64,000 bases of DNA from Asterias rubens (lineage: Eukaryota; Echinodermata; Asteroidea; Forcipulatida; Asteriidae), in the NCBI RefSeq assembly GCF_902459465.1, contig NC_047069.1, forward strand, positions 1,860,001 through 1,924,000, given 5' to 3'. The stretch's first letter is position 1; every line of letters starts with the position of its first letter. The translations under genes and the position numbers were made by a program. Positions 44,251-56,665 of the stretch are shown one piece after another. Below the pieces are notes generated by a model that saw only the letters and a program-made list of their open reading frames with translations, did not search any database and was not told the DNA's origin.

Positions 44251-45124
44251 GGTTTATCACTAAAATAAAATAAAAGTTGGTTTGCGGTAACACCATGTGT
44301 GTTGCCAGAGAGTTCGCTCTTGAGAACAACCGTTTTGCCACGAACTTTTAGGGAGACTTCTCAGTTCTGAAAAGTAACACATCCTATCTGGGCGAAGGGT
44401 AGAAAATCGGCTGAGACTACTTTAGCTTAGGATCGTTACTAACTTGGTTTCGCAAAAACCTTTCTCAGCAAAAAAGTTTCCTTTGATTGCCAATGGTGTC
44501 ATTGAGATGTGTTTCAAAGTGTTGTGTATCTACAGTTCTAATTCTTTGAACGATCATTCACCCACTACAAGTAATTAATAACGTTTTGTATGACCGTAGG
44601 CTAAAGGGATTAACTTTATAACCCGATAAGTGAGCGGATAATGTTATAGGATCAATGATACACAAGACGGAACAATTCGGGTTAGAGTTAAGAATAAGAA
44701 ACCGCGGAATACAATATTTTGTGACATTTTCCACAATCCCAAGCGTGGACCCTTCCCGTATAATTCCAACTCCTTTCTTCTGGCGTTTTCCTAAACTTTA
44801 CCAACTTTTAGATCCTGGCAAATTTATAGTGAGAAAGCGAGATAGACAGATGAGACAGAGGATGTTCGAGTCGCGCGTCGAAATAACTTGTTGATGAACA
44901 AAATCCTACTGTTGCACCGTGACTAAATCACAAAAGGGGAACATGCCTCAGATAAATTCTTCCGCGACAGAAGATTGGTTGACAAACCAATGTCGTTAAT
45001 TTACGAGAATATGAAGCCACACCAAGCAATGCAAAGGTTTACTAAACATCAAAGTTGGTGTAATGTTTCCTTTGTGATGCTTTACCGACTGAAATAATTC
45101 AAATTCAGAATCAGATCTAGCCGC

Positions 45125-45323
45125 CGGGCCCAATTTCATAGGTGCATTTAGGTAATCGTCAAAGACCAGTATTCTCACAAGTTGTAGCACTGTTAACTTT
45201 ATGTAAAGTTGGCTGGAAAACATTTTTCACAAAGCAAGACTTTTCTGTAAAGCAATATTTTCCTGTCATGCTTAGCAAGTATTTTTGTTTCAGGCTTTTT
45301 TACAGTGCATGGAATTTGGCCCC
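45125..45323. repeat. Fold-back element, GGGCCCAATTTCATA ends
   Basis: Related to 37145-37335. A short piece resembling family A (TCAAAGACCAGTATTCTCAC) sits near its left end. Confidence 0.55.
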
Positions 45324-47706
45324 GGAACTGACATCTGGAACTGACTCCACAGCTGATGAGGGCGCATGTTCGATCGCTGATGTAGGTTAGGTCCATCTCT
45401 CTCACATACATCGTACAATACAATAGATATGAGATTACTACAGCATGATCGATACGGATGAGTCCGCCTATTATTCAATCAATAACCAGCGATTTCGAGT
45501 AGGGGGGGATGGAGTAGTTGGGCATGAATGAAATGGCAACAGCTTGAGCACCACGTCATCATAAATAATGCAGATATTTTTCCTGTAATGGAGCTATGAC
45601 AATAGAAAAGAACAGGTAGAACTAGGGTCGGCTATGTAGGAGGCACCGATACAAGTATTGGGACGAATTCAACTTTTGCTGGACAGGTAGGTCGACTAAT
45701 TTCTATAATCACACAGTTTTAAAACCATGGCCAAACTTGTCAGTTCATTTTGAATGATTATTGTTGGGGCTATTGATCGAAATAGTATCATCGAATAGTC
45801 ATAGTGTTATTTTGTTTCATGGAGAAGATACGATTATCTGGTAAAGCCTACAAATTAGTTGATGAGTTTTGAGGCATTGCACGGTGAGGTTTCGATGTAC
45901 ACTGTACACAGCGCGTTACTAAAGCCTATGGCACATAATTGTGTTAGGCATAAACTACTTTGCTCTGTGTAGATTTGTAAATGAGAACTTGACTTGTCAA
46001 AGTTCTTACTTCCGCGGAGTAGATTTTGAATTTCAGGCAGAGACTGCTTAGTTCTGAAAACTGCCCTGCTTGCTAAATTACTCCATGGTTACACTTAGAT
46101 TTCCAATAGGGTACTTAAATAGTAGGCCTACACTTTTGAAAAGTTAATTTCGGGAGTTCATCAATGATCTTCATTTCATCTTATATAGACGTTTATTATG
46201 CTGCTTCCATCTTGGTCATATACCTCGTAGCGAACAACAATAATGAATGCTAATAATCATTTAGCAAATAGGTTCCAGACTATTTTGTTCTTCCAGCCTC
46301 GGTTTGGTAACATTGATATTCAAGATGGCTGCACCATGATAAAGGTCTATGGGCCTATGCCTACTGTATAAAAACAAATGTGTAATTCAACGATAGTTCA
46401 ATGATCTGTGAATTCTACATGGTTGTATAAACACACATGTCTCACTCTACCACTTAAGCCTATTAGTAAGAGCAAAAAAATTCCTTCATTCCTTTAAAGC
46501 ATTCCACAAATATTTTGTTCTAAAATGAACTTTTTGTTCAAAGTTGGCTGATGGAAAGTGTACTAAATTTAATGCAGCAGCATGCATACTCTTATTTTAT
46601 GCAGTCATGAAAACAAATTTACAGACAATAATAATGTTTTTTTTATAAATAAGATAGACCGTTTCTTAAATTTCTCCCTTGGAAAAATTCTTTATACTTG
46701 CTTGCCTCCTATTGTTTTTCTACAGAGTTTGTTACAAAACACATCCCTTGCATGGTAAAAATTGGTAACTAATTCAGGAAAGTGAGAAACATGTATGGTG
46801 TTAAACTGGTTGAGTGGGTTTGCAAGGTCAAGGAACTTCAAGAAAGTGAAGTTATGCTAACTGACACATAAATACGCTTTACAACACCAAAATTGCAAAG
46901 ATAATTCTATCCCCTGAAAACAAACACTAAACTCTCGGAAGCTCAACACCACTCACTTAAATACATAAAGTGTAAAACTTCCAAACCTAATCATGTTTGT
47001 CCATTGTTCCTGTATTTGTACTTTATTTACTAATTTAGACCCCAAAAAAAATTAAAGCTAATTATTATTTTTGATCTAGAATTCGATAGTGTTTTCTCAC
47101 ATGATTTAAGTTAAACTCATATTGTTTTGCTTTTAAAAACAATGTGTGTTTTTGTTTGATTTTTTTAACTTTCGTATTAATTTGGCAAACATTTGTAGGC
47201 CACTACATGACAAACGTTCTCTGCAATCCAGTTCATGTAGTTATAGTGAGCATATAAAATTATAATGAAACTTGTCCTGGCTGCTTTGTTATTCAAAGTT
47301 AATGCCTAATAAACCATACTTTATTTTGTTCAGGTACTTTATTACGCATAATTTTAATTCTGAACAAATGATTAAGTGTTGAATGATAATTTAATGATTA
47401 AATTTGTTATGGCAATGTGGTTTGTTAAAGTGTTGATGCAGACTGCCCTGGTCTTGGTGTATAGCATTTTAGAAGTTATTGTCTTTTATTTTATTAATAA
47501 ACTAAAAGGGTTTGTTCAACCCAAGTCTTTTATTGTAATCACAATCAAGAGTTGACATCATCATGCGATTTGACATAATTATAATACTCAAAATCAGTTG
47601 TAATTATTTTTAGAAACTGATAAGTGATAATGTATTTAATGCATTTTGCGATGAACTAAAGAAACCAAAGTCAGTGCTCTTAATAGATTTCAGTACAATG
47701 TGGCCT

Positions 47707-48089
47707 GAAAGGCACTGGACACGTTTGGTAATTGTCAAAGAGCAGTAGTCTTACGTGGTGTATCAAAAAACATGCATAAAATAACAAATCTGTAAAAATA
47801 ATTACTCAATTGGTTAACAAAGTTGCAAGAGAAAACAATAGAAAAATCACCCTTGTTGCAAAAATGTGTGTGCTTTCAGATGCCTAGATATAAAAAATAA
47901 TAAAATACTTTGCAGGTATTATGAAGTCTTTTAATATTTTGAGTGAGAAATTACCTCTTAAAAAAAAATACATTACTTCAGAGGGAGCCGTTTCTCACAA
48001 TGTTTTATACTATCAACAGCTCTCCATTACTTGTATTTTGATGCTAATAATTATTTTGAGTAATTACAAATAGTGGCCAGTGCCTTTAA
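47707..48089. repeat. MITE family B, copy 3
   Basis: Starts AAAGGCACTGGACAC and ends AGTGGCCAGTGCCTTTAA. It lies about 560 bases upstream of the Sec14-like start codon. Confidence 0.75.
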
Positions 48090-48649
48090 ACCATGTCCTA
48101 CATGATTATGAAACAGTGGTTTTATGGTAATACGCTGCAGTGCCTTGAGCAGTACACGGTCACTGCTGCTGTGTGCATTGCTCCGCGGCTGTGTGTTTTG
48201 TGTGTGTAGTGAGTGGTACACGTTCATTTGACCATCTTGCATCTCTGCTCTGATTTTACAGTGCATCATCTGAGACAACGGATATTCATCATCAGTGGAC
48301 TCTGCAAACATCACAAATGCTGATGGTTCTCTACGTATATTTGTATAGAATCAACTTTGATGAATGAGATTGCGTAGTGTGTGATGAGTAACTGATTGAT
48401 GCATTTATGTAGTAAACACTCAAGTCAGCATCTCACTACGTACTTGATAGCTCAGATTCCGACAGCCATGTTTCATCAGGACTAGTCACCGAGCTGACCA
48501 TATGTTAGCATTACAGCAAGGCCAAGCGTCGATTTATTCATTATCCAACCAGGCGGAACGCTTCTTACCGGCACTCATTACAGTGGATGTCATTGATATA
48601 CTCACAGACTGGTCCTATTAACTGAAATCAAAGAATTGTTACCTCCACC

Positions 48650-51600
48650 ATGGGGAACCCTACTGAGTACAACGCACATGACTTAAGCAAACTTAAAGAG
48701 AGATGCGATGTAAGTATTGGGTTTCATTGTTGTTTACCATCCAGTGAAGTATGTAATCAAAACAAATGAACAATTATGATCATTTTCCTCATGGCATAAT
48801 ATGGCAGGTGTTGCTATATAGCTCGGTCACACCAGTTCAGTTTATTCTAAACAGTATAATGATCTAAGTTAACACTTCATGATTGAACAAATGAACACAT
48901 AATAGAATTAACATGACTGAATGAATCCATTTCATTTTCCATTCTCTATTTTAAACCATAGAAAAAAAAACTATCTAGAATTAAGCTTTTAATTGCAAAG
49001 TCAAACACTGTTCAATTGTCCAACTTAAAATATTATAATTCTATATCCTTCGTATATTATTATATCCTGCAGCTATTTCCAAACTTAAGAATTCATGGAG
49101 GAATTCATGGAAAAGAGAAGTTTAGGGTCAAGAAAACAAAATAATTCACTTTATGAAAAGAATAAAAAGCTTTTTTGTTTGTGTATTTATGGAAATGGAA
49201 TAACAATTAGAGGGTTTGGGTCCTTTTTGTACGACACAAAACACAAATGTCCACAGATTTTCTTAAACTTACACGGTTTAAAGATAACAAATATTAATAT
49301 TTAATAACAGTGATTTTCTCAACTACATGTAGCAGGGAACAGTAATTCAGACCGAAATATTTCTCTAAAGAAAATTTTCTCTTGTTGGTAAAGTATTGAA
49401 GGCAAGATTATAATCCCGTTAGTGTTGCAGTCAACACAGTTCTAACTGGAGGAAATATTTCCATTTATAATGCATTTATGACAATGGATTGAACAAAAAG
49501 TAATTTTGATGGATAGGCCTCAAAAACACTATTTGCTGATAATCACAAAATGAAACTCTGAAGTAATTTATGAATGAAATAAAATTTCTACAATTATTGA
49601 TTGTGATGGAAATAAATAATCTTGTGCGGCATGATTTGTAATAATGGTACACAATGGGAAATTATCTTTTTTTTTAAACTACAATAAATGGCCACAGAAT
49701 GGTGGAGTATTTTAAGGTCGATCGCTGAGTTCATTTCATCAAAATCCAAGTTTTCAGATCTTAAAAAAAATGAAATGTATGCAATCATGAAATTATCGCA
49801 GCAGGATTTTATATGACAGATGTCTTTGCCAATGCCTTGTTTGATCTGTGTGTGCAGAAACAGTGGAATAAACATGAGCTGAATTTGTAATTCGGATTTG
49901 TTTGTTCTGGTATTAAAATTGCCACTAAAATAAATCAGACTTTTGTAAACACAACATTTTGATTTATTTTGTACCAAAATAGACTAGAAATCTTTGTATG
50001 GCATAAATGGTGTATAGTGAATATTTCCACATTTTCACCTTTGATTGTTTTGGCCTACATGTGCAATGTACAGGGATGCCAGTTTTCCGGCTTTTTCAAA
50101 TTTTCCCCGATTTTTTCTGATTTCTTTCAAAATAATAATAATCTCATTTTTTTGTTCAATTTTTTTTTTTTTTTCACGTTTTGAAAATTGTGATAAATAA
50201 AAATGGAATATTCGCGACTAAAATCAGACTATGCCTTTCCCTTTTTGTAAGGGGGGGGGGATCAGAATTGTCTTTTTCTTTATGCTTTATTAAAAGTGTG
50301 CTGTTATGTTTTTTTTATGTTTTTTTGGTCTGAGGGAGGGGGGGGGGGTGGTGACCCCTTTTCTTTCAAAAACATTTTTCAGGCTCTGAAGGAAAGAGCC
50401 ACCCTGGCATCCCTGAATGTAAAGAGGCAAATTATTTTTAAAAAAAAGTACATGCAGAGAATTGCATTAATTAAATGTTTGCAGCCAACATGATTGACAA
50501 GAAATGAGCAAGGAAATGTGCACAATTGGCTTATTACTGGTTCATGGCCATTCATTACAATGGACCAATGGACCCTGAAGTAGCTATAGTCCTTATGAAC
50601 TAACGCTTCTTCTATGCGCACTTACCTTTTTAACCCTGTGTGTACACTGTGCAGTATAGTGTGTGTATAGTATACATGCACTAGCCTCAAGCATAATGAG
50701 ATAATAGCGCTAATATTTCAATATGTTGCCATGGAAACGAGTGAAATGACTACAATACAAACAGCTAGCCTGTTAGACGTCGAGCCATTTTTGTACAGAC
50801 ACTTACATGTACATGTAGCCTATAGTATTGATTATAAAAATTACTTGAGCATAACAGTAGACATGTATGGGGGGGGGGGGCACTGCCCTTTACTATATAT
50901 GTAATATTACTAATATTTCAATATCTTTCCATGGAATCCAGTGAAATGACTACAATACAAACAGCTAGCCTGTTAGACGTTGAGCCATTTTTTCTACAGG
51001 TTCACAAACATGTAGCCTATGGATTGCAAAAATTACATACAAGCATACAGTACCGGTTTATATTTGGGGGGTGGGGGGAGGGGGGAGGATACACTGTTCT
51101 TTACTTTATTATAAGTTATCACACAAGCGCGAGTGGAATACGGAAAAATGTAGCCAATGCGCTCCATATCCAACGAGGCCGGATATGGGGCGCTGACGCG
51201 CTATATTTTTCCATATTTCCACGTGCGCGCATGTGATAACGTATTTATCTTCAACCAAACTTGGCGCGTGACATAGAACACACAAGACACAGGGAGTGAT
51301 ATTGGCCGTGCAATGTAGGTTTATATCACCACTCCATCCTGCAAATCTGATTGGAGGATTAGCGCGTAATTGAAGATAATTATTCTCAGCTTACATATCC
51401 TTCCCTTATTATGTAAAGTTTAAGTAATAAGTTGGAAAATCAAGAGAAAGATTATAACATAATAATTTTTTTAACCACAAGCACATAGCAACTCCTCCAG
51501 ATCAATTATGCTTCTTATTCTCTTCAAACAACAAAATTATAAGTGATGCCGCAAAATCAAGCAGAAATAATCATTCATGATCCATTGGTTTCTCTTATTA

Positions 51601-53269
51601 TGTTTGTAGATTATCTTCAATGCGGATCCATCTCAGGTAAAATTAACACTGTTTTCAGTTACCACTTGACGTTACTTAATTTACTGTAATTTCGTTTGAC
51701 CAAGTTTATGAACTTCATAAAAATGTACAAAATGTATTCACTTAGGTTTAGGAATGTGTAGAAATAGGTTCTTGTTTGAGATAAACAATAGAAGTGGATA
51801 GTCAAATATTGTCTGTTAAGACTGACGCCACTTAAGAAGTGAATAACAAGGTTTTGCATTTGTATTCAATGACTCATAGAAGAAGAGACCTATCTAAAGG
51901 CACTGGACACCTCTGGTAATTGTCAAAGACCAGTATTCTCACTTGGTGTATGCCAACATAATGCATAAAAAAAAACAAATCTGTGAAAATTTGGATTCAA
52001 TTGAATTGGTCATCGAAGTTTGAAGAAAATAATGAAAGAACATACACCCTTTTTGCACAAAGTTGTGTGATTTCAGATGCCTGAGAAAGGCTTCAGGTCT
52101 GACGTCTTTCTTAGGTTCAAATATTTGAGTGAGAAATAACCTCTTTCTCAGAAAATTACGTTCCTTCATAGGGAGCCTTTTCTCACAATGTTTTATACAA
52201 TCAACAGCTCTCCATTGCTCGTTACCAATACAATTTGTATGCATTATTCCTTGAGTAAGTATCAAGCGTGTTCAGTGCCTTTAAGACCAAAGTGAAGACT
52301 ACCTGGAAATTATTACCATAGGCCGGTTATTCTCAAATGAATACTCGCACCATTCAAGTTCTTGTTAATTAATAATTCAATGTGCATTTTGTTTACAATC
52401 TCTTCATCAGTACATGACAGACCCTAGCATCATTCGTTTCCTGAAAGCTTTCAAGACTGTAGATGACTCTTTTGCAGCCATCTTAAAGTGCAACAAATGG
52501 AGGAAAGAATATGGAGTAGAGGCCATCAACCCAGCAGCGTGTCCAGAGGTTCAATCCGAATTAAACACAAAAAAAGTGGAATTACTTAAACACCGTGATC
52601 GACATGGAAGGCAAGTATCAAAACTCTGTATAATTTCTTTTTTAATTTGTTGTCCTTGTTTTGTTGTTATTGTGTTGCAGGACTGTATGCTTCGTTTTTT
52701 AAAGGGCAAGGGCACCAAGGCATTTTCTCTTTGGTAGAGGGCACCCTATGAGGAAATTGTAAATTTCTACTGGAGCATTTCAAGGGCACCAAGGCAATGA
52801 CAAGGGGCAACGGAGGCAATTGCCTCCGTTCCCTCCATGAAGTATCAGGCCTGGTGTTGTTGCTGCTGCTGCTGTTGTTGTTGCTATGCTTTTTCTGCTG
52901 TTGCTGTCGGCGGTTGTCGCTGCTGTTGCTATGGGAGACTTTCAGGACGCTTGGTGGCGGCAGGCTTGCCAGGTAAAATCCATTGTTCTCGGTAATGTGC
53001 TCATGCTCAGAAATACGTAAGCAATGGAAATTTACCTGGTTAGTCTGCTGCCACCTAGCGCCTCAAAGTCTGCCATTGATGTTGTTGTTGGTTGTTATTG
53101 ATATTGTTGTTGTTGTTATTGTTGTTGGTTGTCACCGCTGCTGTTGCTGTTATTGCTGCTGTTTTTATTGTTGTTGTTGCTGTTGTTGTCGATGCTGCCA
53201 TTGCTGTTGTTTTTGGTTGTTGCTGCTATTGTTGTTGTTGCTGTTGCTGTTATTGCTGCTGTTGTTGTC

Positions 53270-53300
<31 letters not shown>

Positions 53301-56300
53301 GTTGTCACTGCTGCTATTGATGTTGTTGCTGCTGTTTTTATTGCTGTTGCTGTTATTGTTGTTGTTATTGTTGTTGTTGTAAGTGTTGCTGTTATTGTTG
53401 TTGCTGTTGTTGTTATTGTTGTTGTTGTTGGTTGTCACCGCTGCTGTTGATGTTGTTGTTGTTGATATTGTTAAAGTTAGACTTACAAACATATCTTATT
53501 CTGACTTTACTTAGACCCATGATTATGCTAAGGGTAAGGAATCACAAAGTTGCTGAGAGAAATACTGAAGATTTGACAAAGTGCATGGTTTATATATTGG
53601 TGAGTTGGTTTTGCATTATTTTTATATAAGCCTAAACTTATACTAGAATTGCTATTTCTATACCAACCTAAACTTGGCTATCACTCTCATTTTCTATAAA
53701 TAAATGTAGATATAATTGTCTATATAAAACTAATCTGAAAATTTCATTTCAAAACGTTGTCGCATTTTTAAGTATTGCTGAAAATCTCTAACCCTAACCC
53801 TAAGATTAATTCTATTACTGACAGTACCGCTTTTTAGAAGTGAAATGTTTCTCCAAAAAACAATCAAAATATACTATCAAAAGCTGCAGAAAAATTAGCA
53901 AAGTTATACCTCTCCATTTAATTACTTCTCAACCTTTGTGAAAATGTTGATACCTAATATTGTTCTTTGCCAAAAATATAAATTTTGCATCAGTTTGTGA
54001 TGAAAGATGTGCTAAAACTGATCTTGCCTTTTTATTCACTGCATTAGGAAACAGCGTGCAAAAAATGCAATGAGGACGTGATAGACAATGTCTGCGTGTT
54101 GTTTGATATGCGTAAATTCAGCCTTGCCAGTATGGATTATGAGTTTGTTAAGACATTGATATGGCTACTATCTACACGGTATCCTGAGAGGCTTGGTGTA
54201 TGTCTTGTTATCAATTCTCCAGTGGTCTTCCAGGGATGCTGGGCTATCATTCGACCAATGTAAGTAATCTTGACAAAACGAGATTTGAGGGCAATGCATG
54301 GTGAGGTATCAATATATATTTGGTTTGCGGTAACACCATGTGTGTATCTACTTGCCAGGTAGATTGTGTTCGTTTGTATTAATTTTGGTTTTTACCCATA
54401 CACCGATGTGTGTTAGCACTGTATACTCAGGCATGTAACAAAAAATAACAATCAAAGAAAACGGCCTCCCTTCAAAACTTCAAAGTATTTCCATTTAAAT
54501 TTCTCAATGTAGATACTTGATGACTTGAACTTAACAATTAATCTAATGTTATGAAGTTTATAAAACTAGGTCAGCGCGCGCGCGCTCACACAACTTGAAA
54601 ACACTAATTAGCTTAATTAAAAAAGTAAAGCTGACTGAGCTTCGAAACATTATGGAATTGTAGGTCTTCGTGCATTATCAACAGAAATGTAAAAAAAATA
54701 AAAATGTGTAACAAAATTCCTTAAGCTCGAGAGTGCTAATTCGTGAAAACGCTGACGATATATATAGACATATGTATCTAGTTGTGACATGCATAAAAGT
54801 GCACAGCCACAATCAGCTGAGCACACATTATTTCACATCCATTTTATGAACAACAGTTTCAAAATCACTGATGTAGCAGTTATCTCATTAAGTAGGATTT
54901 GAAACTTTGCATGGTGCAAATACGATATGGAAAGGTTTGCGGTAACACCCTGTAATGACTATCTCTAATGAGTTCGGGGGTTCTGAAAAGAACCGTTGGT
55001 TTAACTCCAAACAGTGAGTTATTACATGGTGTTACCGCAAACCTTTCCATATAGTTATCTTATTGTTATTTACATATCAATTGACAATGAAGTAAAGTCA
55101 TTAGGTTTGTCGAATACAAGACCTGCAAAGAGTTTTGTATCTCAATTCAACTCAATTCAATTCATTAAGGTTTATTAAAAATATCACAAAATACACGACA
55201 GAAGTTAAAAAGACTTAAATTGGCGTGTTTACATTCATTATTGTTAAAAAATACAAAAACAACAAACTCTGACTTAAAAAAAGAGAAGAAAAGCTCCAGG
55301 CATGAATGCACAAAAAATGATAAAATGATCTGTGGTTCATTTGGTGTCTTTGTATTAAACAAAACATGTACCAATGATAATGGCTGTGCACAAATACAGG
55401 TACCCCAGTGTAAGCAAACACCAAAGAGAATCGTTCAAACTGTTACTGAGGTATAGTGAAGCACTTGACGTCATAAACAACCGATAAGAGAAAGAGATAA
55501 TTCCTCCATTCATTTATGCCTACATTGCAGAATAATTATCTTGAGAACAGCGTGTAGGAAATGTTTGTTTGTTCAATTTTGTTTGAAACACTTTTTACAG
55601 TCATTTTTAAAATACACAGGGTGGTTTTAGAAATAAAACTTTACTTTTTGGTGGTATTCTTTTCTTTATTTGCAAGTTACTTGGTCGCAAGTTGGATGCA
55701 GAAGTGCTACAGTCCTGATACTTTAAGGAGGCAACAAATGCGATTGCCTCCGTTGCCCCTGGTCATTGCCTTGGTGTCCTTAAAATGCTCCAGTAGAAAT
55801 TCACAATTTCCTCATAGGGTGCCCTTTACCAAGGAGAAAATGCCTTGGTGCCCTTGTCCTTTCAAAAACGAAACATACATGACTGGTGCTATATTTTGCC
55901 ATCCACTTGCTCCTACATCCTACATGTATGACTTAGCTAATCAATTTGATAAAGGTTGCCATGTGCAGTGTAAGTAATTAAAGCCATTATACACTTTCGG
56001 AACAGATGAAAAAAAAAGTTCACAGATTTACAAATAACTTACAGGGTTTACAGAAGGTAATGGTGAAAGACTTCTCTTGAAATATTATTCCATGAAATGC
56101 TTTACTTTTTGAGAAAACATTAAAACAGTTATCAATTCTCGCTAGCGAGAACTACGGATTTATTTTAAACACATGTCATGACACGGCGAAACATAACGGC
56201 GAAACGGCGAAACGAAACGAGGGTGGGTTTTCCCGTTATTTTCTCCCGACTCTGATGACCGATTGAGCCTAAATTTTCACAGGTTTGTTATTTTATATAT

Positions 56301-56528
56301 AAGTTGTGATACACAAAGTGTTGGCCTTTGGGCAATACTGTTTACCAAAAGTGTCCAATGGCTTTAAGTTTGTTTGTCTACAACCTTCTTCTCATAACGT
56401 GAATTTTGTTTCTATTTAGGATGAGTGACTTCACAGCCCAGAAGGTTGTGTTCATCAACGATGAGATGGCATTAGCCAACTACCTCTGCCCAGATGCCCT
56501 GCCTGATAATCTCTTTGAGGAGCTTTAG
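48650..56528 (+). CDS. Sec14-like CRAL-TRIO lipid-binding protein (6 exons, complete)
   Basis: Exons: 48650-48709, 51610-51636 (27-bp microexon), 52411-52610, 53515-53599, 54048-54259, 56420-56528; 230 aa. The start ATG sits in CCACCATGG, a near-ideal Kozak context. Exons 1-3 form the helical CRAL-TRIO_N part (SIIRFLKAFKTVDDSFAAIL, KWRKEYGV). Exons 3-6 form the lipid-binding core: HGRPMIMLRVRNH, VCVLFDMRKFSLASMDYEF, RYPERLGVCLVINSP, FQGCWAIIRPM, then TAQKVVFI. The YPERLG and exchange-loop region resembles the fungal PDR16/Dictyostelium random-slug group more than mammalian SEC14L or alpha-TTP. Relatives bind phosphatidylinositol or other lipids in the cytosol and move them between membranes; the ligand here is inferred. 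It lacks GOLD or motile-sperm domains. The intron after exon 3 uses a GC donor (AAG/GCAAGT). Protein length is at the short end for the family. Confidence 0.9.
50711..51105. repeat. Two-copy direct repeat of about 200 bp
   Basis: AATATTTCAATAT...CCATGGAA, TGAAATGACTACAATACAAA and AGCTAGCCTGTTAGACGT recur with matching order, both copies ending in a poly-G run. In intron 1 of the Sec14-like gene. Confidence 0.8.
51108..51384. repeat. Interspersed repeat with TTATCACAC fold-back core, copy 2
   Basis: Reverse relative of 16514-16799, in intron 1 of the Sec14-like gene. Confidence 0.7.
51893..52284. repeat. MITE family B, copy 4
   Basis: Complete copy (AAAGGCACTGGACACCTCTGG to TTCAGTGCCTTTAA) in the intron before exon 3 of the Sec14-like gene. 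Confidence 0.75.
52679..52853. repeat. MITE family E, copy 4
   Basis: AGGACTGTATGCTTCG to GAAGTATCAGGCCTG inside the GC-AG intron of the Sec14-like gene. Confidence 0.65.
52854..53470. repeat. Imperfect (GTT/GCT/ATT) triplet array
   Basis: Runs of TTG, CTG and ATT triplets flank and follow the MITE at 52931-53076. They produce long poly-Leu or poly-Asn readings in several frames that are not genes. In the GC-AG intron. Confidence 0.9.
52931..53076. repeat. MITE with ATGGGAGACTTTCAGG inverted ends, second copy
   Basis: Same family as 24141-24280, inside the GC-AG intron of the Sec14-like gene. Confidence 0.7.
54928..55054. repeat. Fold-back with ATATGGAAAGGTTTGCGGTAACACC ends
   Basis: The left end is mirrored by GGTGTTACCGCAAACCTTTCCATAT on the right; the hairpin GGTTCTGAAAAGAACC is at 54979-54994. 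Single-end relatives: 3969-4016, 25300-25470, 44278-44440, 54320-54360. Confidence 0.7.
55713..55883. repeat. MITE family E, copy 5
   Basis: Reverse-orientation copy from CCTGATACTTTAAGGAGGC to AACGAAACATACATGACTGG in the last intron of the Sec14-like gene. Confidence 0.6.
55978..56367. repeat. MITE family C (TTAA-flanked, about 390 bp)
   Basis: Ends are TTAAAGCCATTATACACTTT and the inverse of AAAGTGTCCAATGGCTTTAA; the centre holds TCTCGCTAGCGAGA. It shares only the CACAGGTTTGTTATTTTAT segment with family A. It ends 52 bases before the last exon of the Sec14-like gene. A partial relative spans 1283-1605. Confidence 0.75.
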
Positions 56529-56665
56529 CCTAGTCATACTCCTAGCTGACAGACACCATCCTCCTACAACACTTATTGGACAATATGTAGCCTATGTTCT
56601 CGTAAGATCAAACTTCTTTCTTCTAATAGATTGACATAATTGACAGTGTACATGTTATACATAGT

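Larger units (their letters stand above)
41555..48649. other. Divergent intergenic region between MGST2 and the Sec14-like gene
   Basis: Seven kilobases separate two genes that point away from each other. The MGST2 promoter should lie just right of 41554 and the Sec14-like promoter just left of 48650. Contents recognised: a poly-T/poly-C tract (42430-42492), a MITE split by a LINE (42742-44250), a GGTTTGCGGTAACACC-type element (44278-44440), a fold-back (45125-45323), another GGTTTGCGG-like fragment (45870-46120) and a family B MITE (47707-48089). A TATAAAAGG at 42266 has no convincing gene after it. From 46150 to 47700 I see only AT-rich unique-looking sequence. Confidence 0.5.
52611..53514 (+). 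other. GC-AG intron of the Sec14-like gene, filled by a MITE pair and a GTT/GCT triplet array
   Basis: Exon 3 ends GGAAG and the intron starts GCAAGT; the acceptor is TTACTTAG before 53515. Joining there restores HGRPMIMLRVRNH, the conserved CRAL-TRIO strand, and no GT donor in the vicinity gives this frame. Strong AG/GCAAGT is the usual context of GC-AG introns. Inside lie a CAGGCCTG-type MITE (52679-52853), a second MITE (52931-53076) and an imperfect (GTT/GCT)n array. Confidence 0.8.

Noticed and set aside
44655..44894. 79-codon plus-strand opening in the MGST2/Sec14 gap
   Set aside because: No recognisable domain, no splice context and no repeated or conserved pattern; may be chance.
45440..45470. 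Hammerhead-like GGATGAGTCCG
   Set aside because: The CUGAUGA core and the matching GAAA are not both present, so no ribozyme fold.
48051..48314. Minus-strand opening just upstream of the Sec14-like gene
   Set aside because: It begins in a MITE end and lacks homology or a good start context.
52983..53492. Poly-leucine and poly-asparagine openings on both strands
   Set aside because: They are translations of the GTT/GCT triplet array within an intron.
53787..53803. CTAACCCTAACCCTAA, telomere-like
   Set aside because: Only about two and a half units; too short to mean more than chance or an old repair scar.
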